A stretch of DNA of 64,000 nucleotides from Antedon mediterranea (Eukaryota; Echinodermata; Crinoidea; Comatulida; Antedonidae), in the NCBI RefSeq assembly GCF_964355755.1, contig NC_092680.1, positions 4,255,001 to 4,319,000 on the forward strand, in the 5' to 3' direction. Positions 10,941 through 22,401 of this stretch are shown piece by piece. Position 1 is the stretch's first letter. The number at the start of each line of letters is the position of its first letter. The notes below the pieces were generated by a model that was not told the origin of the DNA, ran no database searches, and saw only the letters and a list, made by a program, of their open reading frames with translations. The translations under genes were made by a program, and so were the position numbers.

Positions 10941-11218
10941 TTTTGTACTTAAAATATGCCTTTTCAAAAAGAGACTCTAATTAATGTGACCTTATTTCGT
11001 TTGTTTTGACCTTAATAGGCCTACAGGCCTCAATATGTTCATTTTAAAATACTTATGGTATATTCAATTTACTGTTAGACACTTTATATTATAAAATAAT
11101 ATATATTTTGAATCATTATTATTTTTTTATATTTATTAATTTTAAATAAAAGTATAAATATTTAATTAAATTCATAATGGTATTTAAAAGTTTTGATAAT
11201 GCCAAGCATAAATCAAAG
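10941..11218. promoter_or_regulatory. Putative bidirectional promoter TRNAU1AP / PAK1IP1
   Basis: Only 278 bp separate the two divergent start codons. The interval is very AT-rich with no clear TATA box at a defined spacing, and includes one TAGGCCTA (11016). Both genes are housekeeping types that commonly use such shared promoters. Inference from arrangement; transcription starts are not visible. Confidence 0.6.
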
Positions 11219-11227
11219 ATGGCGACC
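11215..11227 (+). promoter_or_regulatory. PAK1IP1: YY1-like element overlapping the PAK1IP1 start codon
   Basis: AAAGATGGCGACC closely fits the AAGATGGCGGC YY1 consensus, which in many metazoan housekeeping genes overlaps the initiator ATG. It also supplies a purine at -3 and G at +4, supporting this start. Confidence 0.5.
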
Positions 11228-14200
11228 TCCATGGGAATCGACGTGGTTGTAGGATGTTATGAAAGATCGTTAATTGGGTACAGTCTAATCAAGAATGATG
11301 AAAAGGTATTAAGCTTTATATAATTGAAACACATTGCACAGCTAATATGATGTAAAATTATGTTAGTTAAATGAATGAATATGTAAAAAATCTTATGCTA
11401 GAAAGAGGAGTAGGGACGTACAGAAATACAGGCATGGGCTTCACCAGTGTCAGTGACGTGAAGGAGAGGCCTATATATTACTTTATGAATGAAGGGAAAG
11501 GCTTGCCGCAGTCCATCGTGGCTGGAAAGAGAACGTTTTTTTAGGCCAAGCTATGGGAAAAGCAGCATGACATAAGACTTTTTGTAGTCTTTGATTTGTG
11601 CTAGGCCCTACCTTAAATTAAAATATGTAATTAAATTAAATATTTGTTTCGTAAATACAGTACAGACAGTCAGTGTTAGTGTAGTCTTCTTTCATCGCCA
11701 GTGAGTAAGAAGGGTATTTATTTTAAAACTTTTTAACTAGGCCTAGGCCTAAACGTTTTTTGAACAAACAAAATCCAATACCTACCTAGATTGATTTACT
11801 ATATTTTAATAATCTATAATCTGTAATTCAATTCAGACTTTTATGAACTTTTGTTTAATTAATAAAGAGTTTATCACACTTTTAGAAATTTATAATAAAT
11901 GAGTGAGCTGTATTAAACTACTGTATTAATTATACTGTACAACCTATTGTTGGTGAATCTCCGCATTTTAAGGAGCATTAATACTAAAAACATGTTAAGG
12001 AGCTTGGAGGAGTGAGATCGCCTTCGCCCTCTTTAAAAACGAAGGACTGGTATGTACTTTACACGTCGTATTTTATTTATTACAGGAGTATACATTTCAG
12101 GTAAAGTTTACAAACAATGCACATACTGGCTGTGTTAAGACTATTGCATCCTCAGACAATTTCCTTGCCTCTGGCAGTACAGATGAAATGATTCAATTGT
12201 TTAACTTGAAGTCAAACTGTGAACTTGGAAGTCTTATGCATCATAAAGGTAAAATATTTTCTTGACTTGTCTAAAGCAGACAGAAAAATGCGATGTGCCC
12301 ATATATGGACATGATGATGTCATATCACTACCATATTTGGGCATATCACGACCATATTTGGGCACATTACACTAATATTATCACAATATTATTATGAATG
12401 TAATGCACTTGTCAATTGTATGACCCACTACACGACCCCCGGGAGAGGTGCGTCATTTGTCCGATGTGCGTCATACTTTTGAATACCATGACGCACCCGT
12501 GCGTCAAAAAGGTGACTTACCTTTAGGTGACCATGACGCACCCATTTTGACGCACTGTGACCATGTTGTTTATGATATGGTGGGTGGTAAAGTGACGGAC
12601 ATTGACACACCTTGTTCATTGATGTGACGTACCATCTAGGTTTTTTGACGCACCCCTGTGTCAGTAATTATTTGTAAATGACGCACCCATGACGCACCTC
12701 TCCCGGGGGTCGTATAGTGAGTCATACAATTGACAAGTGCATAAAGTAATCCTGACATTTGCCATTCTTCCACTTAACCTTCCTTTAGTGTAGCAGCAGA
12801 AGTGACACTCTGGTCATTTGTTTGGCTTTAAAACCAGGTTTTATATGCCAAATTGTTTTCAATAACATGTTGCTAAAGATTTTATTAATACACATAGGGT
12901 CAATTAGCAGTTTGTGTTTCCATGACAACAAACACATGTTGAGCTGTAGTGATGATGGCACTGTTTGCATCTGGTCGACAAAGGATTGGGATTGCCACAA
13001 AGTTCTCCGAGGTCACAGGTCAGAGGTGTTGTCTGTAGCTGTGCATCCTTCAGGCAAACTTGCAATGTCCGTAGGGAAGGACAAGACACTACGAACTTGG
13101 AACCTTATACAAGGAAGATCAGCATATATTACAAATTTGAAAGCTGGTAGAATATTTAGATTTTTAAATTTTATCAAGACCATTTAAGCTTGTTTCCCAC
13201 TAAGATATAAAAATAGCCCACAATGCAAGTTATCTGATAAATCTCAGTTTAGATGGTCAATCCACAAAAGGTAAAGGTATTTATACTGGTCCTTAAGCTT
13301 AATTGGAAACTTAGGAAATTTGGATTAGGCCTTCCACGGACCCATGACAGCCAGCAATGCAGCGCCTACCAGATAAGCACACTGGGAGACGATCCCCTAC
13401 TCTTTTCGAATAGTGTACAGTATACAATGTTTGCACTGGCTACACACTTTTTCCACAAAGTAAGCCACCATCTTGGTTGTCAAACATTTGATCCAAGATT
13501 GAACAATTAGATTTTGACACATGAGTAGACTGGTCTATAAATAAAAGTTTAGGACCCCTTAAGCTCTGTCTACACTATCAAACTAGTTTTATAAAAAAGG
13601 TGTGATGTTCCTAAATATGGTAGTGATATATATCCAAATATGGTAGTGATATGACATCATCATGTCCATATATGGGCACATCACATTTTTTTGTCACATA
13701 AAGTTTGACGTAGACAGAGCTTAAAATTAAAATGGGGAAACTCTGTGGCACCCAAACATATTCTTCAAGTGAACTTTAGTATAATTATAATTTCAAATTG
13801 TTTTCTTTTGAATAGTTGCGGATCTTGTGTTATGGAATGCTAGTGGTACCAAGTACATGGTAGCTATAGACAACAGAGTTGATGTTTATTTACTTGAAAC
13901 AGCTATGGTCATTTCTACATATACTTTTACTGGTAAAATTCTATGTGCTGCCCTCATACAGGTGAGATATTGAAATAATATTCTGTATCTCTAACTACAG
14001 TACCTACCACCATTAACAGTATATTAATATATATTATACTATAATAACCTTACTGGATTCATACAGTAATAGTTGTTGTTAGAAAGTATTCTGTGTTGGA
14101 CAACTGATGTTAATAAAATTGAATAGATGATATATGTTTAGAAATACTACAGTATTATTCTCTTAAAAGTTGACTTAAATTGTCAAACATCCGCTCAGAA

Positions 14201-16437
14201 TTCAGTCCAAAAGTTGTGTATATTAATAACCTATTGTAAAATGTGTTGCATGTCCTTGTCGTTAAAAATAAGAAGAATAATGATAGACTTAGCGCCTAAT
14301 GTAAACTTTTCCAAGTACTTTACATCATGTATATTGTGCTTTGTTTAGTACATGTGAACGTGGCTATCTAATCACAATGGATTACATTTACCACAAATGT
14401 CTTGTTTTTATTTTGGTGTATGCAAACATTTTTATTTCTTATTGTCAATGTTATAATCAACAACCTTGAGTGTTTCTATATTGCTCTATGTAAGCTATAC
14501 ATCCTGTTTTTCTATTTGTTGTTGTTTGCATTGATAAGGACGATTATGTTGTTATTGGAGGTGAAGGGGATATAATAGAAATATTTAAATCTGATGTACC
14601 TAACCCAGTTTGCCTGTGTAAATGGAAAGCCCATACTAACAGGTAACTCATTTTATAGTGTATTCACCCCAATTGATCTATTATTTTTGTTTATTTATTG
14701 CAATAAACAATGATACAAGAACACAAATATTATTAATATATTCGTAGTATTACTATTAAATTAAAGTTTTGAATTACTGTACCATAGATAAAAACATTGT
14801 AGAAGAAAAGCAGAAATTACGACATCTAACAACCGTATTAAAAATGTAGTGTCAACCCCAAAACATGAACAAATTACATATGCCTCCTTGGCGGAGGTAA
14901 ATAAAGATAATTAAAATTAAAACTTTAATAGTTTACAGTTATTTACAAAAATAATGATTTTGCTTATTAAACAACAAAATGCATTTAACCATAAATCCAT
15001 TCATTGACTTCTAATGGGCTTCCAGTTTTGTTTTTTTTTAAATTACGGTTTTCTACTACTCTCTAAAACAATTATTTTTTTATCCAATTTTTGGTGAATA
15101 AATATTATGTGACTTAATACAGTATTTGCATTATACCTTTTAGTAAAGTAAAAGTTGGACAATTATCTAACCATGCAGACCTCCATGCATATATGATGTG
15201 ATTATGTAAATAAGTATAATTGTTAAAATGCTTTACAGAGTCAAGGCAATGCAACATGTTGCGAGGGAAATGACAGATGGAGGAGCAGTGTCTAACTGGC
15301 TGTTTACAGCTTCAAGCGATGGTCACATTAAAGCATGGCAAATTGATATTGAAAAAGTAAGGATTTTTTAGTCATGTTAAAGAGGTATTGTCCCCCAAAA
15401 CAAATAAAGATTAATAAAATCAGACTATAAATATGCCTTTTTGCAGTTTTAATCAAGTTATTCACTTCTTTAAAAAAACAAACAAAAAATAATTATTTCA
15501 CTTATAAAAAGACAAAAGAAATGTTCAATTTTAACCAAAAACCATTGTCTGACAGGCAATTTAAATATGTTTTGCTTTCAATTAAGTTTTTTCAGTTAAA
15601 TAATTTTTCTTCCAATCCAGTTTTTGGTCAAAATGAATAACTATTATTTGTCATTAAAATGGCATATTAAAAAAAATGTAAAACAAATTTTTTTTTAGGG
15701 AGGACAATATTTCTTTTATGATTTTGTATTTTTTGCTTGTTGTCGTCCTTATCACCAACATAACATTTATGCTTTATGATAAAGATGATGGTAGGTAAAG
15801 ACAATATGGCTTGTAGTTTGTTTGCTCAACTTGGCAGAGACGCCACTGGTCATATCCCTAAGGTTTTCCAAAAATAACGGCAATATACATGGCTGCAGTC
15901 GCGTGCTCAAGTTAGTGTTTACCGACCAACTGACTGACCGACCAACCGACCGCCATAGTGAGCTGTAGAGTCCAATGTAAAAGTTTATAGTTGATTAGCT
16001 TTTGTGATACTTACCTGGGTAAATTACTATACATCTACAATGTCATTTATGTAAGCATCTGTTTGTCATGTTTCAATAAAATATGTTTACAGTTGTTTTA
16101 TTAAATATTAATTTTGTAATTTATAAACATACAATACTACTGGAATAATAATAATAAATGATATTGTTAGTTGATATATTAATACATTCCATAGATTTCA
16201 GAGAAGCCATGCCTCATTGCAGCTGTTGATACAACAGCCAGACTAACATGTCTGACTGTTAGATCAACAAAAACTGCCCAATCAGATGCAAGTGATTCAG
16301 TAAACAACCAATCAGAAAATACAGTTAAATCAAAGAGGAAACGAAACAAAAAACAAAGATTGCAAGAAAGGAGAAAAGACAATGAAAGTAAAGAAAAAGA
16401 AGTTGATGACGACAGAGTCACAGAAAAAAAAAAGTAA
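11219..16437 (+). CDS. PAK1IP1: PAK1IP1 (MAK11-like), WD40 ribosome-biogenesis protein
   Basis: Seven exons: 11219-11305, 12086-12248, 12898-13146, 13816-13961, 14539-14642, 15239-15356 and 16195-16437. They give exactly 370 codons (369 residues), all GT-AG. It opens MATSMGIDVVVGCYERSLIG. WD40 repeats follow: ASGSTDEMIQLFNL, then MLSCSDDGTVCIWSTKDW with HKVLRGHRSEVLSVAVHPSG, then GKDKTLRTWNL, then a diverged central blade, then FTASSDGHIKAWQID. The last exon is a basic tail (KSKRKRNKKQRLQERRK) with acidic clusters, a likely nucleolar localisation signal. Human PAK1IP1 is about 392 residues. Family knowledge: the yeast orthologue Mak11 acts in 60S subunit maturation; the animal protein also binds and inhibits PAK1. 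A good AATAAA follows 34 bp after the stop. Introns contain MITEs A, F and H and a long foldback. Confidence 0.93.
12290..12372 (-). mobile_element. MITE family A, degenerate internal fragment
   Basis: GATGTGCCCATATATGGACA then CATATCACTACCATATTTGG twice: the family A core in reverse orientation with ends decayed. Immediately left of the foldback at 12414, in a PAK1IP1 intron. Confidence 0.6.
12414..12741. mobile_element. Foldback element G (52-bp inverted ends)
   Basis: The outer 52 bp at each end are reverse complements with two mismatches (TGCACTTGTCAATTGTATGA then CCCCGGGAGAGGTGCGTCA). The interior is built of repeated TGACGCACC / GGTGCGTCA blocks in both orientations, so much of the 328 bp can fold on itself. 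More GC-rich than its surroundings. No coding capacity. In PAK1IP1 intron 12249-12897. Confidence 0.85.
13561..13722 (+). mobile_element. MITE family A
   Basis: AAGCTCTGTCTACACTATCA on the left, GTAGACAGAGCTT on the right, and two internal ATGGTAGTGATAT units. Flanked by TTA / TAA. In PAK1IP1 intron 13147-13815. Confidence 0.85.
15381..15712 (+). mobile_element. MITE family F
   Basis: GAGGTATTGTCCCCCAAAAC at the left and GGGAGGACAATATTTC at the right. The interior shares the TAATCAAGTTATTCACTTC, TTTTTGGTCAAAATGAATAA and AAAATGGCATATT blocks of the family. In PAK1IP1 intron 15357-16194. Confidence 0.78.
15897..15985 (+). mobile_element. MITE family H copy 1 (partial)
   Basis: CAGTCGCGTGCTCAAGTTAG, an expanded GACCAACTGACTGACCGACC tract, then CATAGTGAGCTGTAGAGTC. 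The same ordered blocks recur at 17472-17548, where the right end GCACGCGACT is inverted relative to AGTCGCGTGC. Confidence 0.55.
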
Positions 16438-16470
16438 AAAGTAGCAATTGTAAATTAAAGGTAAACATTT

Positions 16471-16476
16471 AATAAA
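16471..16476 (+). terminator. PAK1IP1: PAK1IP1 poly(A) signal
   Basis: AATAAA 34 bp after the stop codon, followed by A/T-rich and TG-rich sequence; position and context fit a very short 3' UTR. Confidence 0.6.
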
Positions 16477-16588
16477 AAAATAGATTTTAAATCAACTTGT
16501 GTGTATAGTTTATGTTCGAATTTAAAATTACCTTCTGACTGAACAACTTAGGTCAGGCTATAACATGTTATTCCTTACCCCACCCCGA

Positions 16589-16604
16589 CCCCCCCCCCCC
16601 CCCC
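16589..16604 (+). repeat. Poly-C run
   Basis: About 16 C residues in a C-rich stretch; low complexity. Confidence 0.9.
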
Positions 16605-16760
16605 ATCCTCCTCTGCTGCTAGAAAATATGTAAATTAATCCAAATCTTTTTAGAAACGGAACAAATTTCAAATAACTGGTAAATTATATTCTTAATGATA
16701 ATAAAATGCCAATTAACTTGTTATAGCTGTTTTTGATTTTGCTGCCAATTCTTGGTACTG

Positions 16761-16916
16761 TATCCATTTCCGAAGTATTATAGGAATATTTGGTAATACA
16801 TCATCACATCGTAGCAACCTAACCCTTAGCTTAAACTTACATGATACAGGCGTTACATGTGATATAAATGAGATGCTGTATTACCAAATATTCCTATGAT
16901 ACTTCGGAAATAGATA
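16761..16916. mobile_element. Inverted-repeat element E (40-bp arms)
   Basis: Arms 16761-16800 and 16877-16916 are reverse complements with two mismatches (TCCGAAGTATTATAGGAATA, then TTTGGTAATACA). They enclose a 76-bp spacer. Looks like a small MITE; I found no second copy in the window. Confidence 0.75.
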
Positions 16917-16944
16917 GTTTGTGGAGATGCAGCACTGGGAATCT

Positions 16945-17082
16945 GTGGCCGTATTCACCAATCACACTTAAGTGAGATATTTCCCTTAAATATTAAGTAT
17001 TCCACTTAACTCAATAACAATTTAAGTATTTCCCTTAAATTTTACTTCATTAGCCTAAGTGTGAACGGTGAATACAGCCACT
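16945..17082 (+). mobile_element. MITE family D copy 2
   Basis: GTGGCCGTATTCACCAATCA at the left and GTGAATACAGCCAC at the right, with AGTGAGATATTTCCCTTAAA inside; shorter than the copy at 2459-2666. Confidence 0.72.
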
Positions 17083-17471
17083 GGTGGATTTTGGATGTTG
17101 ACAGTGCAGAAAACAATATAAACAGCACAATCTGATATAGATATGTAATTATCATTGAATCAAACCTGGTTTTTTAAAGGATGCTTTATATCAGACAATA
17201 CACATTGTGCTCCAGACAACTTGTCCTTCGATAATAATACTTCTAAACTTCAAAATGTTTTGTTATGCTAATATTTATTTCTAACAAGAAGGACATAGAT
17301 TTGTAAACTGGAAAAATGAGGGTAGCTTTGTATAGTTATAGTCGAAATTCTTATGGATGAATGCAAACAATATCACTATTGAGATGTAGTTCATTAATTG
17401 TTAACCAGTATGAATGTAACTGATAACGGTATGTTTAAAAAGTGAAAATTATAAAACCTTTAATAACAAGG

Positions 17472-17548
17472 CCATATTCGCGTGCTCAAATTTGAGTTAC
17501 TGACCAACCAACATAGTGAGCTGTAGAGTCACGTTTGCACGCGACTAA
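17472..17548 (+). mobile_element. MITE family H copy 2
   Basis: TTCGCGTGCTCAAATTTGAG, ACTGACCAACCAACATAGTG and AGCTGTAGAGTC, ending GCACGCGACT, which pairs with the AGTCGCGTGC start of copy 1. Confidence 0.55.
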
Positions 17549-18017
17549 AAATGCATTTAAGGGCCTGTTTTAACTGTGTAAATCAAAGAGGTCTTTAAAA
17601 TAACACATTTCATACGCTATCATATCTCGCGTAAGTAATTCCGACCATGTCTCGTTTTCATTATACTGCTTTCAATTCATATACTATTAAATTAGTCTTT
17701 CTATTTATTTTGTCTTTGAAACCTTGACAATAGAATATGTCCTGTATCTAGTAGACAGCATTAATATTAAATAACAGATAAGTATTTCATAAACTGTAAA
17801 TGAAATTGATAAGGATCAAAAAGCATGTGAATCATTGCTAATATGGATTATTTGATTTGATTTCACTAAGCTTTTAGGAAATTTAAGATTTACGCCAAGG
17901 AGACTCAACCGTGTCAAACAACCTGTTACCCAAGAAACGTGACAAAAAGGGTTAGGTCGCTTTGGGTATATTAGTCCATGCTTGTAAAATCTTGAAAGAG
18001 AACAAATCTCAAAATAA

Positions 18018-18395
18018 AGTTAGTCCAGCTAAAACTACTCCTAAAGTTAGTTCCTAACTAGTTAGTACCAAGTTAAAGTTACTGCACAAGTTAGTCATGA
18101 TTTAAACTTAGTCCCAAGCTAGAGTTACTCAAGAAGTTAGTCCCGAACTAAAGTTAGTTCCAAGCTAAATTTATTCTAGAAGTTAGTTCAGAACTAAAGT
18201 TACTTCAGAAGTTAATCCCAAACTAAAGTTAGTCCCAAGCTAAAGTGACTCTAAAAGTTAGTTCCGAACTAAAGTTAGTTCTAAGCTAAAGTTATTCAAA
18301 AAGTTAGTTCCGAACTAAAGTTAGGCCCAAGCTAAAGTTACTCCAGAAGTTCGTCCCAATTACTCCCAAAGTTAGTCCCAAACTGTAATGATAGT
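18018..18395 (+). repeat. Minisatellite, 46-bp period from ~16-bp sub-units
   Basis: Alternating blocks of the type CTAAAGTTAGTCCCAAG and AAGTTAGTTCCGAA. The landmark GAACTAAAG recurs at 18145, 18191, 18266 and 18312, giving a 46-bp higher-order period with one irregular interval. Confidence 0.85.
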
Positions 18396-19441
18396 TAAAC
18401 TTAAACACCTTCAACCTTTATTCCATATGTTTTAATATATTGGAATAAAATACAAAAAGCCACGTGTTCCAACCAGGTGTCACGAGTCACATAAGACGCT
18501 AGTGATAGTTGCTGTGATAAACAGATAAACAATCTTAAACAATCAATATTATATAGTGTAACCAAGGACAATTGAAATAATAAATCGTAATATTTCCTAG
18601 TGTAACAAAACATGTATTTAGTGGTCATGGTTGCCAGCGTGTTTATCATACAAAAAAAAGGTTTTTGGGTATTTTTCCGTTTTTATTTCCTATAACCTTC
18701 AATTCAATCTACTTGAAAATCAGCGGTAGCTACTCAGCCAGACAAATGGAAACAATTGCTTCACACGACCAACCGTGGGGCAACATATGCACTTAGTCAG
18801 TGTTATAATTGTAGCGGATGTGTTTAGTTGAGCCTGGGTCACATTATAATGATGTGTCTAGATGGTAGAGGCCGATGTACGCTTCACCTGTGAGTGTGTG
18901 AATGTGATATTCTGTTGGTTGAACTAGGCCACTAAAAAAACATGACACATCAAAAATTAATCGTGATAATTGCGTTTCTTTTGTGTTCAAGTGAATGTTG
19001 AGCGTGGGGATACCCAGGAACAGTTCTATGACAAAATAATTTTTAGTTTTTAAAGATAATTGATATTGATAACTTATAATGGTCTTTTATGTAAGAAATT
19101 CAAATCGAAATTTGATTGTGCGACATTTATAAAGAGTAGTTTCTGGGTTCAATTTTGTATGAGGGATTTTAACATTATTTATTTTGATGTAGCAAACATG
19201 ACTATTATAGTCTAAAGGTAGCCGTTTACCAATCATACGCACTTAACGAAAATTGCGACAATGCAATTACTTTATCAGATATACATAATAAAAGAAAATA
19301 GTAAATCAACTACAATTATAAGTAATATTACAAGTAATAATGGGGTAAAGAAGACGATTTTTGTATTTTTTAAATATTAAAATATATAAATATTTCTCGA
19401 TTTATTTATTATTTATGATTTTGTTTTTTAAGCCCCGAGTA

Positions 19442-19588
19442 AAGCTCTATCTACAAAATCACACTAGTGTGATGTTCCCAAACATGGTAGTGATATACCC
19501 AAATATGGTAGTGTTATGACATCATCATGTCCACATATGGGCATATCACAATTGTAGTCACATAAAGTTTGAAGTTTAGATAAAGCTT
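19442..19588 (+). mobile_element. MITE family A (diverged)
   Basis: AAGCTCTATCTACAAAATCA at left, AGTTTAGATAAAGCTT at right, and two internal ATGGTAGTGATAT-like units; ends more decayed than other copies. Confidence 0.75.
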
Positions 19589-19925
19589 AAGAACCTAAAT
19601 GATATATTATAATAACAAACAACAAGAATCTATGACTGTTTTTTTTTAATCTCTTCCTGAAATTAAATTAATTCAATTAAATCTATAATTGAAATCAATT
19701 AACTGTATAATTGCCTCATAATAAATTCCTTCCAGGCTGAGCTTATAATGTTTTATAAATCATTATTTTGATTGAATTGTTTTGTAATTGACCGTCATTA
19801 AACGATTGTTGTTGCTTACATCCTCTGGGTTACGTCATGCTCCCCAACTTAGAAGAAATAGACTAGGTAGAAGAGCTGAGACTGGAAATCATACAAACAA
19901 ATAGAGAATCGAGAAAACTGATGTA

Positions 19926-20079
19926 GGCTCTGTCTACACTATCAAACTAATTTGACAACAAAAGTTTGATGTGCTCAAATATGATAGTGATATGCTTAAA
20001 TATGGTAGTGATATGACTATCATATCCATATATAGGCACATTTTTTTTCACATACAGATTGATTGTGTAGACAGAGCTT
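19926..20079 (+). mobile_element. MITE family A
   Basis: GGCTCTGTCTACACTATCAA at left, TGTGTAGACAGAGCTT at right, and two internal TATGGTAGTGATATG-like units. Confidence 0.82.
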
Positions 20080-21809
20080 TATATTTGCAATACAGTTATA
20101 GAAGCCATATTATTATGGGGAAACCTTCAGGACACAACGAAGTGTCTCCTTGTTTGTTTTTTATTTTTTGCTCATTCATCAAATACAATACAATTTATAA
20201 ATACATATGGCAGTATGAGAGGAAGATGATAACCCTATAAGCTCTGAGCATGTTTCAATAGAGGTCCCCTTAATACTAATAGAGATACCCCTGAATAGAC
20301 TTTGATCGTAGTATTGAAACATAATAGTATGTATTCTGTGTCTTCAAGGAGTGTCCAAAGGGATGGATTCTATTTAGTTTATATATATAAACGCCAGAGC
20401 ACTTTTGCGAATATGTTTGCTTTATAAATTCTTATTATATTATCTTATGATGATACCAGATACACGCTTGTTGAAATACAGATATTAACTTATTATTTTT
20501 ATTCATACATTAAAAAAAAACTTGATAAAAAGTGTTTTAAATAAGTCACAGACCTAATTTGCTTACACTAAATATGTTCTGCTTCGTCGAAAGTTGTTTT
20601 AGGCAATGGTTTATTTTTAAAAAAAATAGTTTGTATTATATTAAAATAAACAGTATTTGCAAGCTGTAACAATATTTGTTTTGCCGGACTACATGTTGGA
20701 ATTTAGTCATACAATAATTCACTAATAAAGTTTAGATAGTATAGTATATAAAGCAGTATTAGTTCACATTGGACACGACGTAACGACTTATGCGCATCGT
20801 AAAGCTTGGTTGGATTTAAAGTATAATAATTATTATTTTAGATATTAATTTTAGGATAGATTGTGATATTCCATTATTTCTTAACTGAGATTTACTGTCA
20901 GTGGCAACTTCCACAAATATTGTTTTGTTTTTTCCCTTCTCAATTGTTTCTAAAGGATTCAATACTATTTCCATATGTTATCCTGTTGAACGTATTTATG
21001 TTGTTTTCGTTATTATTCCGATGTGTCATTGCCGACTAAACTACAATGTGTAAAAAGCATGATTTTCAAATTATGATACAACAAACACGTCCATTCCCTG
21101 TCCTTTTTATTCAGGCCAATATAATGACACAATATTAGCCACCTATAATGCCTACTAGCCTCCATGCATTTGGCCTTGTTTTCTGCTAGGGTAGAATTTG
21201 GTTGCTATTATTATTACACGTGTTAATTAATAGTTGATGATATTGCGTAAGAATATTTTGTATTAGTCGAAGTGTTAATAATTAACCATAGGCCTACATG
21301 TAATACCAACGTGTATTCCTTTTCATATAATACAGGTAACAGACATTGGATGTATGCTGCGATATAAATCTCCTTTAAGAATTTATGTGGCGATTTCCAT
21401 CACGACCTGAACTCAAGTCATTAAATGTTAGCAGATGATCTTCTTTTCCGAGAGACATGAAGAAAAGTACAAAAACCTTTACAGTGTCCCAGATGAGTTA
21501 TCTTGAATCCTTTTGTTGATTCAATTTGTTGACCGGTTTTCCTAGCGTTTGTTTGTGATAAACGAAGCATGCGTTAAATATATGAAAACCTAATCGTAGA
21601 TAAATCTATAATTTAAGTAGGATTTCCTCTAGGCACGCACAACACCAGTAACAAAGCAATTTTGAATATTCTTACTGTAAATTCTCAGATCTGACACACA
21701 CTTAACCTGCAATGTCATTTCTAACTTATTTCAAAACTGAAAGCCAACGTTGGCCTATCATTGAAGAACTAACACAACCAATCACGAAAATAAATGAAAT
21801 GTAACATTA

Positions 21810-21989
21810 AAGCTTGGTTCCCACTAGAACGTATCGCAAGGACGTAAACGCAACGCAAGCGTTTTAACCAATGGCAAGCGAAGTTATAGACAGTTAACAA
21901 TCACAAGCGGATAAGCCATCGCTTGTGATTGGTCAATTCACATGCGTTGCGTTACGTCCTTGTGTTGCGTCGCTAGTGGGAACCACGCT
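21810..21989 (+). mobile_element. MITE family B, full copy 1
   Basis: Ends AAGCTTGGTTCCCACTAGAA and CTAGTGGGAACCACGCTT are inverted. The interior contains ACGCAACGCAAGCG and two inverted CCAAT-box-like blocks, plus a central hairpin built on CAATCACAAGCG. The reverse complement of 50693-50873 matches it with only about a dozen differences. Confidence 0.9.
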
Positions 21990-22193
21990 TTAGATAAACA
22001 TGTCAATATGTGGCAACGTAAGAACTCGCAGCCCACCCACCCCCGCCCAAAATGTTTCTTTGTTAGATATAGTAATCTATACGAGGTTACATTTCAAGGT
22101 TTCATGATTGTATTGGCAGTAACTTCCTAAAAAGGGATAGCTAGAAAAACAACTTTTGCGAGTAAAAGATCGAGTAGTACAGTAAAGCCTATT

Positions 22194-22401
22194 AAGCTTG
22201 GTTCCCACTAGCGACGCAACGTAACGCAATCTACTCAACGTAAGAAAATGCCCTTCCAATAATTGTGTTTCCCCCGCCTGCGTGAAATTAAACCTGCGAT
22301 AGATACAGCACTCTTGCGTCGTCGGTTTCCACTTGTGGTGACGCAATACAGCACTTTGCGTCAATACGTCGTTGCGTTGCGTTGTAGTGGGAACCACGCT
22401 T
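22194..22401 (+). mobile_element. MITE family B, variant interior
   Basis: AAGCTTGGTTCCCACTAGCG at left, TAGTGGGAACCACGCTT at right, GACGCAACGTAACGCAA inside. The interior differs from copies at 21810 and 50693, so it may be a nested or recombined member. Confidence 0.78.

Noticed and set aside
12428-12619. 63-codon frame (-)
   Set aside because: Made of the repeated GGTGCGTCA blocks of foldback element G.
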